Assembly: GCF_001767395.1 (NCBI RefSeq) | Contig: NZ_CP017014.1 | Coordinates: 3,675,012 to 3,739,011, forward strand | Direction: 5' to 3' | DNA from: Rhodococcus sp. WMMA185 | GTDB lineage: Bacteria > Actinomycetota > Actinomycetes > Mycobacteriales > Mycobacteriaceae | Length of the DNA: 64,000 bases | Shown: piece by piece, positions 54,725 through 62,474 of the stretch | Layout of the letters: every line of letters begins with the position of its first letter | Numbering within the stretch: position 1 is the first letter of the stretch | Notes under the pieces: model-generated | The model's database searches: none | The model's input: the letters and a program-made list of their open reading frames with translations, nothing else | Told to the model about the DNA's origin: nothing | Position numbers and translations under genes: made by a program

Positions 54725-55924
54725 TCATCCGGCGACGGACACCGAGCGGTAGCCGCGAAGCACGAACGTGCCCCGAGAAATCGGGTCGCCCGCCAAGGCG
54801 ATTCGAGGGAACCGATAGAACAGAGCCGTCACCGACTCCGCCAGCTCCATCCTCGCCAGCGGCGCTCCCAGGCAGAAATGCACCCCGGCGCCGAAGGCTA
54901 GGTGCGGGTTGGGATTACGGTCAGTCACGAATCGGTCGGCTTGCTCGAACATTGCAGGGTCTCGGTTGGCAGCCCCCAGCAGAGCGGCGATCTTCTCCCC
55001 TGCCTCGATCCGGACGCCGCCGAGCTCGATCGGCTCGATCGCGGTGCGCTCGAACAGCTGAAGTGCCGGGTCGAAGCGCAGCATCTCTTCCACCGTCCGT
55101 GACACGTCAGTCGCAGGGATCTGGCCGGTACCCAGCATCGCGACCAGTCCGTTGCCGAATACGTTCACCGATGCCTCATGTCCGGCGTTCAGCAGCAACA
55201 CCACCGAGGCGACAAGCTCGTCATCGGTGAGTTCGGTCTTGGTGAGGTCGGAGACCAGATCCTGCCTGGGGGCACGACGCCGGTCCGCGGCCAGGGCCCG
55301 CACGTAGTCGGCGAAGTCCTGTGCCGCGCGCACCGCAGCATCGACCACGTCCTCATCCGGTGCCGGTTCGTACATGCGCACGATGGCCTGCGACCACGAC
55401 CGCAGCGAGGGCACCATCGACGCCGGAACACCGAGCAGTTCGGCGATGACGAGCACCGGCAACGGCTCGGCGAACTCACCGACGACGTCGAATCCCTGCG
55501 GGTCCACACTGTCCAGCAGGGACGCCGCCAGGACCTGCACCCGCGGTCGCAGCCGCTCCACATGGCCGCGGCTGAACGCCGCCGCCACCGGACGCCGCAA
55601 CCGGGTGTGTGCCGGGGGCTCGTTCTCCATCATCTGATTGCGATGGAGCAAATTGAACGGCTCGAGATAGGACACCGGCTCCCTGTCGGACCACAGTCGG
55701 CCGAGGCGGCGGTCGCGCTGCACCACCGAAGCGCTCGCATGGTCGAAGGTCAACCACATGCCGGACGCCTCGTGCCACGCCACCGGATGACGGGCACGCT
55801 CCTGCGAAAAGTACGGGTAAGGGTTCGCGACAACCGCCGGGTCGGTCAGGTCGATTGTCGCCGTCGGCCGTGCCGGGTCCGAGCTTGTCCAGACCTTCCC
55901 GTCCACTTTGTTCCTACGACTCAT
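54725..55924 (-). CDS. Cytochrome P450
   Basis: About 399 aa from ATG 55924 (GAGGACC upstream; ATG 55939 is possible). Soluble bacterial class I monooxygenase. I-helix LLLNAGHEASVNVFG (Ala-Gly-x-Glu in place of the usual AGxDT), K-helix ExxR in EEMLRFD, meander with RDPAMFEQADRFVTDRNP, and the heme-ligand loop HLAFGAGVHFCLGAPLARME. No adjacent ferredoxin or reductase. Substrate unknown. Confidence 0.93.
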   Translation of the reverse strand: MSRRNKVDGKVWTSSDPARPTATIDLTDPAVVANPYPYFSQERARHPVAWHEASGMWLTFDHASASVVQRDRRLGRLWSDREPVSYLEPFNLLHRNQMMENEPPAHTRLRRPVAAAFSRGHVERLRPRVQVLAASLLDSVDPQGFDVVGEFAEPLPVLVIAELLGVPASMVPSLRSWSQAIVRMYEPAPDEDVVDAAVRAAQDFADYVRALAADRRRAPRQDLVSDLTKTELTDDELVASVVLLLNAGHEASVNVFGNGLVAMLGTGQIPATDVSRTVEEMLRFDPALQLFERTAIEPIELGGVRIEAGEKIAALLGAANRDPAMFEQADRFVTDRNPNPHLAFGAGVHFCLGAPLARMELAESVTALFYRFPRIALAGDPISRGTFVLRGYRSVSVAG

Positions 55925-55967
55925 GGTCCTCGAATACATTTCCGAACGGGTCTCGCGCGTGGCGAGA

Positions 55968-56003
55968 CAGAAAAGCCCTGGCAGAACAATCTCTACCAGG
56001 GCT
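55968..56003 (-). terminator. Rho-independent terminator of the tRNA-Arg/tRNA-Ser transcript
   Basis: On the minus strand AGCCCTGG pairs with CCAGGGCT, followed by TTTCTG, 9 bp past the tRNA-Arg 3' end. Confidence 0.85.
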
Positions 56004-56011
56004 CTCGCGTG

Positions 56012-56084
56012 TGCGCCCGAAGGGATTCGAACCCCTAACCTCTTGATCCGTAGTCAAGTGCTCTATCCGTTGAGCTACGGGCGC
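56012..56084 (-). tRNA. tRNA-Arg(ACG)
   Basis: 73 nt; the CCA is not encoded. The acceptor stem GCGCCCG pairs with CGGGCGC; the anticodon loop CTACGGA gives ACG, whose A34 is the substrate of TadA (gene at 40388). TTCGAAT T-loop. Confidence 0.95.
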
Positions 56085-56124
56085 GAACATATTCAATTTT
56101 GTTGCCGGCCAACTATCACCGGTC

Positions 56125-56216
56125 TGGCGGAGGCGAGAGGATTTGAACCTCCGGTCCCTCGCAAAAGGGACAACTCATTAGCAGTGAGTCCCATTCGGCC
56201 GCTCTGGCACGCCTCC
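56125..56216 (-). tRNA. tRNA-Ser(GCT)
   Basis: 92 nt with encoded CCA. The acceptor stem GGAGGCG pairs with CGCCTCC; the anticodon loop CTGCTAA gives GCT (reads AGC/AGU). Long variable arm. It lies 40 bp upstream of tRNA-Arg on the same strand. Confidence 0.95.
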
Positions 56217-56311
56217 CTGGGGTGGTTCCGATCCCTTCGGACCGCCGGAGCGAAAGATTACACATCTTTCCACCACATGACAAAACAGCTGGTCAGGACT
56301 AACCCGGGCTG

Positions 56312-57037
56312 CTACCTCAGGTGACTGTCGAACCAGTCGAAAATTCGCCGCTGGGCGTCGATGATGGCCTCTGCAATCGGGTCGTCTTCCTGCCCCGCAG
56401 GCACCTGGGGCGGCTCGTCCGCGCGATGCGCCAGCCCTGCGTAACTGACGAGGAGCGCCGCGACGTCGGACTTGGCGGCAGCGGCGCGCAACAACTCGAC
56501 GTGCTCCGGGGGCGTGGACGGATCGTCGTCTCCGTACAACCCCAGCCACGGAGCCTTCAGATCAGGCGCCGCTTGAACCAACGGAAGAGCCTCCCCGGAC
56601 AGTGGTTCGACGATCCCGCGGGCGGCCACGCTCACGGCGGCGCCTACCCGGCGTGTCGTGGCAACGAGCATTGCCGCGGTGCCCGCATCGTCGAAGCCGA
56701 GCACACCCACGCAATCGGGATACACGCCTCGTGAGATCAACCAGTCGAAGGTGGCGTCGAAGTCCGCGAACAGTGATTCGCCGAAGACCTCGGCCTCGCC
56801 GTGCGCCGGTTCCCGGAAGAAGAGATGCGGTGCGACCACCACCCACCCCTCGAGCGCGAGCGATCGCATCAGATCGAGGAGAGGCTTACTGAAAACGCGC
56901 GACTCGTGCAGGATCACGATCCCGCCGCGAGCAGGACCGTCCGGCTCGATCGCGGTGAGTGGAACATCCACCTGCGGACCGGCGGGCTCGCCCTCGACTG
57001 CCCGCAAAGCCGCGGTGTCCTTGAAAAATCCCGGCAT
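56312..57037 (-). CDS. Dienelactone-hydrolase-like protein with altered nucleophile
   Basis: 241 aa from ATG 57037 (AAGGTGG upstream). Alpha/beta hydrolase of the DLH family: GIVILHESRVFSKPLLDLMR carries the triad-region Glu, the nucleophile elbow reads LGFDDAGTAAML, GDDDPSTPPEHVELL carries the Asp, and GLAHRADEPP the His. In canonical dienelactone hydrolases the elbow is G-x-C-x-G-G with a Cys nucleophile; here it is Asp-Asp-Ala-Gly. Asp and His remain. Catalysis may be lost or changed. Divergent from the pat/hisC gene. Confidence 0.82.
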   Translation of the reverse strand: MPGFFKDTAALRAVEGEPAGPQVDVPLTAIEPDGPARGGIVILHESRVFSKPLLDLMRSLALEGWVVVAPHLFFREPAHGEAEVFGESLFADFDATFDWLISRGVYPDCVGVLGFDDAGTAAMLVATTRRVGAAVSVAARGIVEPLSGEALPLVQAAPDLKAPWLGLYGDDDPSTPPEHVELLRAAAAKSDVAALLVSYAGLAHRADEPPQVPAGQEDDPIAEAIIDAQRRIFDWFDSHLR

Positions 57038-57098
57038 GCCACCACCTTGGCACGAAGGTGACAGTGGCGCAGCTGATCGAAAGGCGCATAATCGCTTG

Positions 57099-58175
57099 GT
57101 GACTCCGCGAACCAGGGCAGATCTCGAAACCATACCGGCCTACGTGCCCGGCAAGAGTTATCCGGGCGCGATAAAGCTGGCCAGCAATGAGACCACGCAC
57201 GGCCCCTTACCGAGTGTGCGGAAGGCCATCGAAGAGGCTGTCGACCAAGCCAACCGGTATCCGGATAACGGGCATATCGCCCTAATCGCAGCACTGGCAG
57301 ACTATCTCGGGGTTCCCGCCGCGAACATCGCGGCAGGATGCGGCTCAGTGAGCCTGTGCCAGGAATTGGTTCACGCGACATGCAAGGACGGAGACGAAGT
57401 CGTCTTCGCGTGGCGGTCTTTCGAGGCATACCCCGTCGTCACACAGGTGGCCGGCGCGGTACCGGTGCGGGTTCCGCTGACGGCGGACCACGGTCACGAC
57501 CTCGACGCCATGCTGGCCGCCATCACCGACCGCACCCGGCTGATCTTCGTCTGCAACCCCAACAACCCGACCGGCACCGCGCTGACCAAGGCCGAACTCG
57601 AACGCTTCCTCGACGCAGTTCCCCCGCACATTCTCGTGGCGCTCGACGAGGCCTACTTCGAGTACAACCGGTCCGACCTCGACGGCATCACACTGCTGCA
57701 CGATCGCCCCAATCTGGTGGTTCTCCGGACCTTCTCCAAGGCATACGGCCTGGCCGGGATCCGCGTGGGTTACGCCATCGCAGACTCCGCCCTGATCGCC
57801 ACCCTCGGCAAGGTGCACATCACATTCTCGGTGAACGCCGTCGCGCAGGCGGCGGCGATCGCCTCACTTGAAGCATCCGACGAACTCCTGGCCCGCACCG
57901 ACGGGGTCATCGCTGAACGGGGCCGGGTGCGCGACGCACTTCGGTCGGCTGGCTACGAGGTTGCCGAATCATCGGCCAACTTCGTCTACCTCCCGCTGGG
58001 AGCGCAGTCCCGACCGTTCGCTGCGGCGAGCGCCGAGGCCGGCGTGCTACTGCGGCCCTACGAGGACGACGGGGTGCGGATCACCATCGGTGACCCGCAC
58101 GAGAATGACGCGTTCCTCGCCTTCGCGTTGAGCGAGGACACCCGCTCGATCGCGAAGGTCGGGGCCCAGCGATAG
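57099..58175 (+). CDS. pat: Histidinol-phosphate/aromatic aminotransferase (HisC2/Pat type)
   Basis: 358 aa from GTG 57099. Class II-like PLP aminotransferase for aromatic amino acids (phenylalanine) or histidinol phosphate. Features: IKLASNETTHGPLPSV, FVCNPNNPTGTAL, DEAYFEY with the PLP Asp, TFSKAYGLAGIRVGY with the Schiff-base Lys, and RITIGDPHENDAFL. It stands alone rather than in a his operon, which favours the aromatic (Pat/HisC2) role seen in mycobacteria. Its stop is 1 bp from the convergent esterase stop. Confidence 0.85.
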   Translation: MTPRTRADLETIPAYVPGKSYPGAIKLASNETTHGPLPSVRKAIEEAVDQANRYPDNGHIALIAALADYLGVPAANIAAGCGSVSLCQELVHATCKDGDEVVFAWRSFEAYPVVTQVAGAVPVRVPLTADHGHDLDAMLAAITDRTRLIFVCNPNNPTGTALTKAELERFLDAVPPHILVALDEAYFEYNRSDLDGITLLHDRPNLVVLRTFSKAYGLAGIRVGYAIADSALIATLGKVHITFSVNAVAQAAAIASLEASDELLARTDGVIAERGRVRDALRSAGYEVAESSANFVYLPLGAQSRPFAAASAEAGVLLRPYEDDGVRITIGDPHENDAFLAFALSEDTRSIAKVGAQR

Positions 58176-58176
58176 A

Positions 58177-59184
58177 TCAGGCGCCGAGCGCCTGCTGCAA
58201 GACTGGCCAGGAACTGCGCAGTTCGTCCTGCCAGTACGGCCACGAGTGCGTGCCGTTGGGGCGGTAGTTGAACGTCGCCGGGATGCCGAGTTGAGACAGG
58301 CGATCCTGAAATGCTGGGGTGCAGAGGTACGCCGCCAACTCGAGAGGACCGCCGATGGCGATCGTCGAGGCCAGGTCGGTCCCGTTGTCATACGGCCCGG
58401 GGAGCCCGTTGCCCGTGGAGACGTAGATCTGTTTTCCACGCAGGGCTTCGGCGTTCGCCAAGGGATCATGCGCCGCCCACGACGGATCGGTGTCGGGTCC
58501 CCACATGTTGGCCGGGTCGCCACCCCTCGACACCACGGTGCCGCGAACCGACAAACGTGCGCTGGGGTGCGCGTTGTCGAGACATCCGCTGTAGGAGGCC
58601 AAGCCGGTGTAGAGGTCCGGGTGTCGGGTGACGAGATTGGCCGCACCCATCGCGCCCATCGACACACCTGCGGCCGCGTTGATTCCGTTTCCGTTGAAGT
58701 TGGCATCGATGATCGGTGGAAGTTCGCTGGCCAGGAACGTCTCCCACTGGTTGACACCAAGCGCGGGGTCCGGCCGCAGCCAGTCGGTGTAATAGCTGGC
58801 CGGGCCGCCCACCGGCAGCACGACGTTGATGTTCTTGTCGGCGAAGAACGCGACGGCGTCGGTCTTCTGCGTCCAGGTGCTCTCCCGGAAGTCGGACTCC
58901 TCACCGGCACTGACGCCGTCGAGCAGGTAGAGCGAGGGGCGCGACCCACCCGCGGCCGGATGCAGGACCTGCACCTGAATCACGCGGCCCATGGCCGGCG
59001 AATTGACGTATACGGCACTGCGCGTGTCGGTCAGCTTCACGATCTCGTCAACGCTTGCCGCGCTACCACCGGTCGCATGGGTCGCGAACGGGGCTGACGT
59101 GGGGACGGCGACTGCGGTTGACCCCGGACCGAGCACGGCCAGGGACACTGCCAGTCCGAGAACAGCAAGTGTTGGGCGACGCAT
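58177..59184 (-). CDS. Secreted antigen-85/mycolyltransferase-like esterase
   Basis: 335 aa from ATG 59184 (GAGGGG upstream). Signal peptide RRPTLAVLGLAVSLAVLGPGSTAVAV. Alpha/beta hydrolase of the esterase-D/Ag85 group: VQVLHPAAGGSRPSLYLLDG, VVLPVGGPASYYTDW, nucleophile elbow GVSMGAMGAANL with the Ser, and GTHSWPYWQDEL with the catalytic His. These enzymes move mycolic acids onto trehalose and arabinogalactan, supporting a mycolata host. Whether this copy is a true mycolyltransferase or an esterase is uncertain. Confidence 0.88.
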   Translation of the reverse strand: MRRPTLAVLGLAVSLAVLGPGSTAVAVPTSAPFATHATGGSAASVDEIVKLTDTRSAVYVNSPAMGRVIQVQVLHPAAGGSRPSLYLLDGVSAGEESDFRESTWTQKTDAVAFFADKNINVVLPVGGPASYYTDWLRPDPALGVNQWETFLASELPPIIDANFNGNGINAAAGVSMGAMGAANLVTRHPDLYTGLASYSGCLDNAHPSARLSVRGTVVSRGGDPANMWGPDTDPSWAAHDPLANAEALRGKQIYVSTGNGLPGPYDNGTDLASTIAIGGPLELAAYLCTPAFQDRLSQLGIPATFNYRPNGTHSWPYWQDELRSSWPVLQQALGA

Positions 59185-59320
59185 TGAGAAACCCCTCTTC
59201 CCATGGCTGCGTGAACCCCAATTCGCGGAGTTCGCGTTAACCACGAAGACGACTCTAAAGGGTTTGTGGCATGCATGTGTGCCAACTTCGACACGGCCGA
59301 TCTCGACCCGTTGCGATATG

Positions 59321-59338
59321 CGTTAGTAGTCACTAACG
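59321..59338. promoter_or_regulatory. Candidate ArsR operator
   Basis: CGTTAGT, four bases, ACTAACG: perfect 7-bp inverted repeat ending 8 bp before the arsR-type GTG start. Probably autoregulatory for the three-gene operon. Confidence 0.65.
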
Positions 59339-59346
59339 TATTGGGT

Positions 59347-59637
59347 GTGCTCGATCAGTTGGCGGTTGCAGCTGAGCCCACTCGAAGACGTCTCCTACAA
59401 CTGCTGACATCAGGGGAACAGACCGTCAACAACCTTGCCGACCACTTCCCGGCGAGCCGGTCTGCGATATCGCAACATCTCCGAGTGCTCACCGAGGCGG
59501 GGCTGGTGACTTCACGCAAAGACGGACGCTTCAGGTACTACCGACTCGATCCCGAAGGGGTCGCGCAACTACGCGCGTTGTTCGACTCGTTCTGGATCGA
59601 CGAACTCCGCCGCCTCGTCGAGGACGCCACAGAGTAA
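59347..59637 (+). CDS. ArsR-family regulator of an SRPBCC-VOC operon
   Basis: About 96 aa from GTG 59347, just after a palindrome; the ORF is open back to 59266 but that stretch is promoter. Winged HTH: LAVAAEPTRRRLLQLLTSGEQTVNNLADHFPASRSAISQHLRVLTEAGLV (in parts), with the wing KDGRFRYYRLDP. There are no metal-binding cysteines, so the signal is not a simple ArsR/SmtB metal site. Followed by the AHSA1-domain and VOC genes, a frequent actinobacterial trio. The stop region carries an 18-bp tandem duplication (GAGGACGCCACAGAGtAA / GAGGACGCCACAGAGcAA). Confidence 0.88.
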   Translation: MLDQLAVAAEPTRRRLLQLLTSGEQTVNNLADHFPASRSAISQHLRVLTEAGLVTSRKDGRFRYYRLDPEGVAQLRALFDSFWIDELRRLVEDATE

Positions 59638-59679
59638 GAGGACGCCACAGAGCAAGCAGCATCCAAGAGGAGACAGCTG

Positions 59680-60660
59680 ATGCCTTTCGACAAGACAGTC
59701 GTCGTCCCGCTGGACCCGGACGCCACGTTCGACCTCGTCACCAAACCCGAACGACTACGTCGATGGCAGGCCGTCGCGGCCCGAGTCGACTTACACGCGG
59801 GCGGTGAGTACCGGTGGACCATCGTCCCCGGCCACTCCGCCGCGGGAACATTTCGCGAAGTCGAACCCGGCCGACGCGTGGTCTTCTCGTGGGGATGGGA
59901 AGGCGACGACGAGCTTCCGCCGGGATCGTCCATAGTCTCGGTGACGCTGACACCGACTACCGGCGGGACCGAAGTGCGACTGGTCCACGATGGCCTCGAC
60001 GACGTCCAGGCAGCCCGCCACGCAGAGGGCTGGGACCACTATCTCGACCGTCTCGTCGCAGCCGCGACGACGGGCGACGCCGGTCCGGACGAGTGGGCAG
60101 CCGCACCCGATCACCTCGACGAACTATCAAGTGCCGAAGCAGCGTTGGCCGTCACGCAGCGCGTATCGCGCAATATTTCGGACGGGGACATGACGAAACA
60201 AACTCCCTGCACCGAATACACCGTCTCGCAATTGGCAGAACACCTCATTCGTTCCATCACGAATCTCGGTAGCGCCGCGGGCGCGAAAATCGTAGACGAC
60301 CCCACGAAGCCTCTGGAGATCCGGATCGCCGACGCCGCTCAGCCCGCGCTGGAAGCATGGCGTGAACGCGGCCTCGACGGGAACGTTTCGCTCGGCTCGA
60401 GCCCCATGCCCGCAACCATGATCGTGGGCATTCTCTCGCTCGAATTCCTGGTTCATGCTTGGGATTTAGCCGCAGCAGTCGACCGCGAAGCAGCTATCGA
60501 TCCCGCTCTCGCCGAATACGTTCTCGGATTGGCTCACGCCATAATCCCCAAGGGAGACCGCACGGGAACTGGTTTCGCGGAAGCGATTCCCGTGGAACAC
60601 ACCGCCGACAGCCTCGAGCGACTGATCGCGTACACCGGTCGTCCACTCAGGACGGCTTGA
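59680..60660 (+). CDS. AHSA1/SRPBCC domain fused to a TIGR03086-type domain
   Basis: 326 aa. Residues ~1-130 are an SRPBCC/AHSA1 domain: ATFDLVTKPERLRRWQAVAARVD, PGRRVVFSWGWEG, GGTEVRLVHDGL (in parts). Residues ~150-326 are a TIGR03086 mycothiol-maleylpyruvate-isomerase-like (DinB superfamily) domain: TPCTEYTVSQLAEHLIRSI and EFLVHAWDLAAAV with a metal-ligand-like His. The two are usually separate genes. RBS GAGGAGA lies 7 bp upstream of the ATG. Middle gene of the arsR operon; substrate unknown. Confidence 0.82.
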   Translation: MPFDKTVVVPLDPDATFDLVTKPERLRRWQAVAARVDLHAGGEYRWTIVPGHSAAGTFREVEPGRRVVFSWGWEGDDELPPGSSIVSVTLTPTTGGTEVRLVHDGLDDVQAARHAEGWDHYLDRLVAAATTGDAGPDEWAAAPDHLDELSSAEAALAVTQRVSRNISDGDMTKQTPCTEYTVSQLAEHLIRSITNLGSAAGAKIVDDPTKPLEIRIADAAQPALEAWRERGLDGNVSLGSSPMPATMIVGILSLEFLVHAWDLAAAVDREAAIDPALAEYVLGLAHAIIPKGDRTGTGFAEAIPVEHTADSLERLIAYTGRPLRTA

Positions 60661-60684
60661 ACCTTCACACCGAAAGGAATTGTC

Positions 60685-61470
60685 ATGCCCATCAAGTCGG
60701 AATATGCCCAGGGAACACCGAACTGGTTCGACGTGCAGGCCAGTGACCAGGCCGCGGCAAAGACGTTCTACTCGGAACTACTCGGGTGGGAGTACGACGA
60801 CCAACCGATGCCCAATGGTCCTGTCTATTCGATGGCCTTAGTGGGCGGCGAGAACGTCGCCGCCGTCGCGCCCCAGTCACCGGACGCGGCACAGGCAGGC
60901 GCACCGGCGATGTGGAACACCTACATCGCTGTCGACGATGTCGACGAAACCGTAGCCAAGGTTGCCGACGCCGGCGGTCAGGTTCTGATGCCCCCGTTCG
61001 ACGTCACCGAGGCCGGCCGCATGGCATTCGTCTCGGACCCGACCGGCGCGTCCGTCGGCCTGTGGCAAGCGAACAAGCACATCGGCGCCACTCTCGTCGG
61101 AGATCCTGGCGCATGCATCTGGAGCGAACTCAACACCAACGATGTCGACAAGGCTGTCGCCTTCTACGGCAGCGTCGTCGGACTCTCGACCACTCAGATG
61201 CCAATGGGTCCGGAGGACACGTACACCGTGTTCCACGCGGGCGATGAGCAGGTCGGCGGATGCACTGATTCGCAGTCGGACGGCACCCCGAACCATTGGC
61301 GGGTGTACTTCGCGGTCGACGACGTCGACTCGAGCGCGGCGAAGGCCGTCGAACTCGGCGGAACGATCGTCGAAGAAGCAGTGACCATCCCCACAGTCGG
61401 ACGGATGGCCGGCATTGCGGACCCGCAGGGCGCAGTATTCAGCATCATGACTCCCGAGTCGCAGAGCTAG
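60685..61470 (+). CDS. Two-domain VOC (glyoxalase) protein
   Basis: 261 aa, two VOC domains in one chain. Domain 1 (~8-125): GTPNWFDVQASDQAAAKTFYSELLGWEY, YIAVDDVDETVAKVADAGG, GRMAFVSDPTGASVGLWQ (in parts). Domain 2 (~135-260): WSELNTNDVDKAVAFYGSVVGL, YFAVDDVDSSAAKAVELGG, GRMAGIADPQGAVFSIM. CFP32/Rv0577-like proteins of mycobacteria have this layout. Last gene of the arsR operon, 24 bp after the fusion protein. Confidence 0.88.
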   Translation: MPIKSEYAQGTPNWFDVQASDQAAAKTFYSELLGWEYDDQPMPNGPVYSMALVGGENVAAVAPQSPDAAQAGAPAMWNTYIAVDDVDETVAKVADAGGQVLMPPFDVTEAGRMAFVSDPTGASVGLWQANKHIGATLVGDPGACIWSELNTNDVDKAVAFYGSVVGLSTTQMPMGPEDTYTVFHAGDEQVGGCTDSQSDGTPNHWRVYFAVDDVDSSAAKAVELGGTIVEEAVTIPTVGRMAGIADPQGAVFSIMTPESQS

Positions 61471-61565
61471 TAGCACGCGCCGACTCCAGAAAAGGAGGTA
61501 GCGTCGGCGTACTACCGCCGATACCGACCACGCCTCAAAGGTCTTGGTCGCCAACAAAAGCCCGG

Positions 61566-61607
61566 TATTGACACCCACATACCGCACAACCTGAGTGGGT
61601 GTCAATA
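61566..61607. terminator. Inverted repeat downstream of the arsR operon
   Basis: TATTGACACCCAC and GTGGGTGTCAATA are perfect 13-bp arms around a 16-base loop. It lies ~95 bp after the VOC stop and ~110 bp before the next gene. No U-tract; terminator or a regulator binding site. Confidence 0.6.
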
Positions 61608-61666
61608 GCGTGTGTTTCTGGACTCGAAATGGCGACCCCAACCAGATCATCCCCAGAGAGACCGGT

Positions 61667-61687
61667 AGCTTGCCAGTTTGGCAAGCT
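61667..61687. promoter_or_regulatory. Palindrome upstream of tandem secreted gene 1
   Basis: AGCTTGCCA, three bases, TGGCAAGCT: perfect 9-bp arms, 30 bp upstream of the ATG. A half of it (TGGCAAGCTC, 62438-62447) recurs at the same distance upstream of the neighbouring paralogue. Confidence 0.6.
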
Positions 61688-61716
61688 CGACAACTGAGGA
61701 ACTCTAAGGGGAGTTA

Positions 61717-62265
61717 ATGGGCACGACCAACACCATCGTCAAGCGCATCGCGGGCGGAAGCATCGCCCTCGCCGCAATCGCCGCGCTTGCCGCGCCTGGC
61801 ATCGCCACAGCAGAAGCCGGTAGTTCCGGCAGCCTCGGGTCCGGCAGCGGGTCGAGTGACGGCGAACGCGGTGTCTCCGCGCCACGCGTGAGGCCGGAAG
61901 TCGAGGACAAGAGCGACGAGGCCAAGGCTATGCACGCCACTGGTGAGACGATTAGCGTCTTTCTCGAGAACACCAACAACGATAGAGACGACAAAGTCAC
62001 CAACTGCGGGACGATGCTCTTCAGGGCCGGCGAACTCGACACCAAGAACTTCGACAGGGCGATATGGCCAGATGGGGTTGATCGACACACCAACATCTGG
62101 ACTGGCGAGAGCCGATCCACGTACTACATGTTCAGTGGTCTCCCGGACGGCGACTATCTAGTCGCAGGCTTGTGCGGAACCCCCGGCGGCAAGGGCACCT
62201 GGATCAAACCGATCAAGATGAAGGTCGGTGACAGCACCGGCTCGTCGGGCAGCTCTGACAGCTGA
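61717..62265 (+). CDS. Small secreted two-cysteine protein (tandem copy 1)
   Basis: 182 aa. AGGGGAG precedes the ATG. Signal peptide IVKRIAGGSIALAAIAALAAPGIATA, then GSSGSLGSGSGS and a charged linker. The mature protein has exactly two cysteines, in VTNCGTMLF and VAGLCGTPG, and carries ISVFLENTN and LPDGDYLVAGLC, aligning with the copies at 62475, 39776 and 35795. The tail is GDSTGSSGSSDS, a Gly/Ser-rich end without the exact GSL unit; GSSGSLGSG is found near the mature N-terminus instead. Unknown function, extracellular or cell-wall. Confidence 0.75.
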   Translation: MGTTNTIVKRIAGGSIALAAIAALAAPGIATAEAGSSGSLGSGSGSSDGERGVSAPRVRPEVEDKSDEAKAMHATGETISVFLENTNNDRDDKVTNCGTMLFRAGELDTKNFDRAIWPDGVDRHTNIWTGESRSTYYMFSGLPDGDYLVAGLCGTPGGKGTWIKPIKMKVGDSTGSSGSSDS

Positions 62266-62317
62266 CCGAACGGCAGCAACACCGACTGTGTTGTAGATGG
62301 TTGCTAGACAATGTGAA

Positions 62318-62351
62318 ACGCCCGGCCGGGATATCTCGGCCGGGCGTCTTG
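62318..62351 (+). terminator. Hairpin terminator between tandem secreted genes
   Basis: ACGCCCGGCCG and CGGCCGGGCGT, an 11-bp perfect stem with an 8-base loop, then CTTG. Suggests the two paralogues are transcribed separately. Confidence 0.75.
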
Positions 62352-62474
62352 CACTTTGTCCCACCGGAGCCGACCGCATATCCAAAGGGCGACTGGAAAG
62401 CCGTCCAGAACGATTGACACCGGGTAACATGCCCGACTGGCAAGCTCCACGACATCGGGACCTAGGGGGAGTTA

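Noticed and set aside
56012-56216. tRNA-Arg/tRNA-Ser pair as an integration site
   Set aside because: No integrase, no duplicated tRNA 3' end and no compositional shift on either side.
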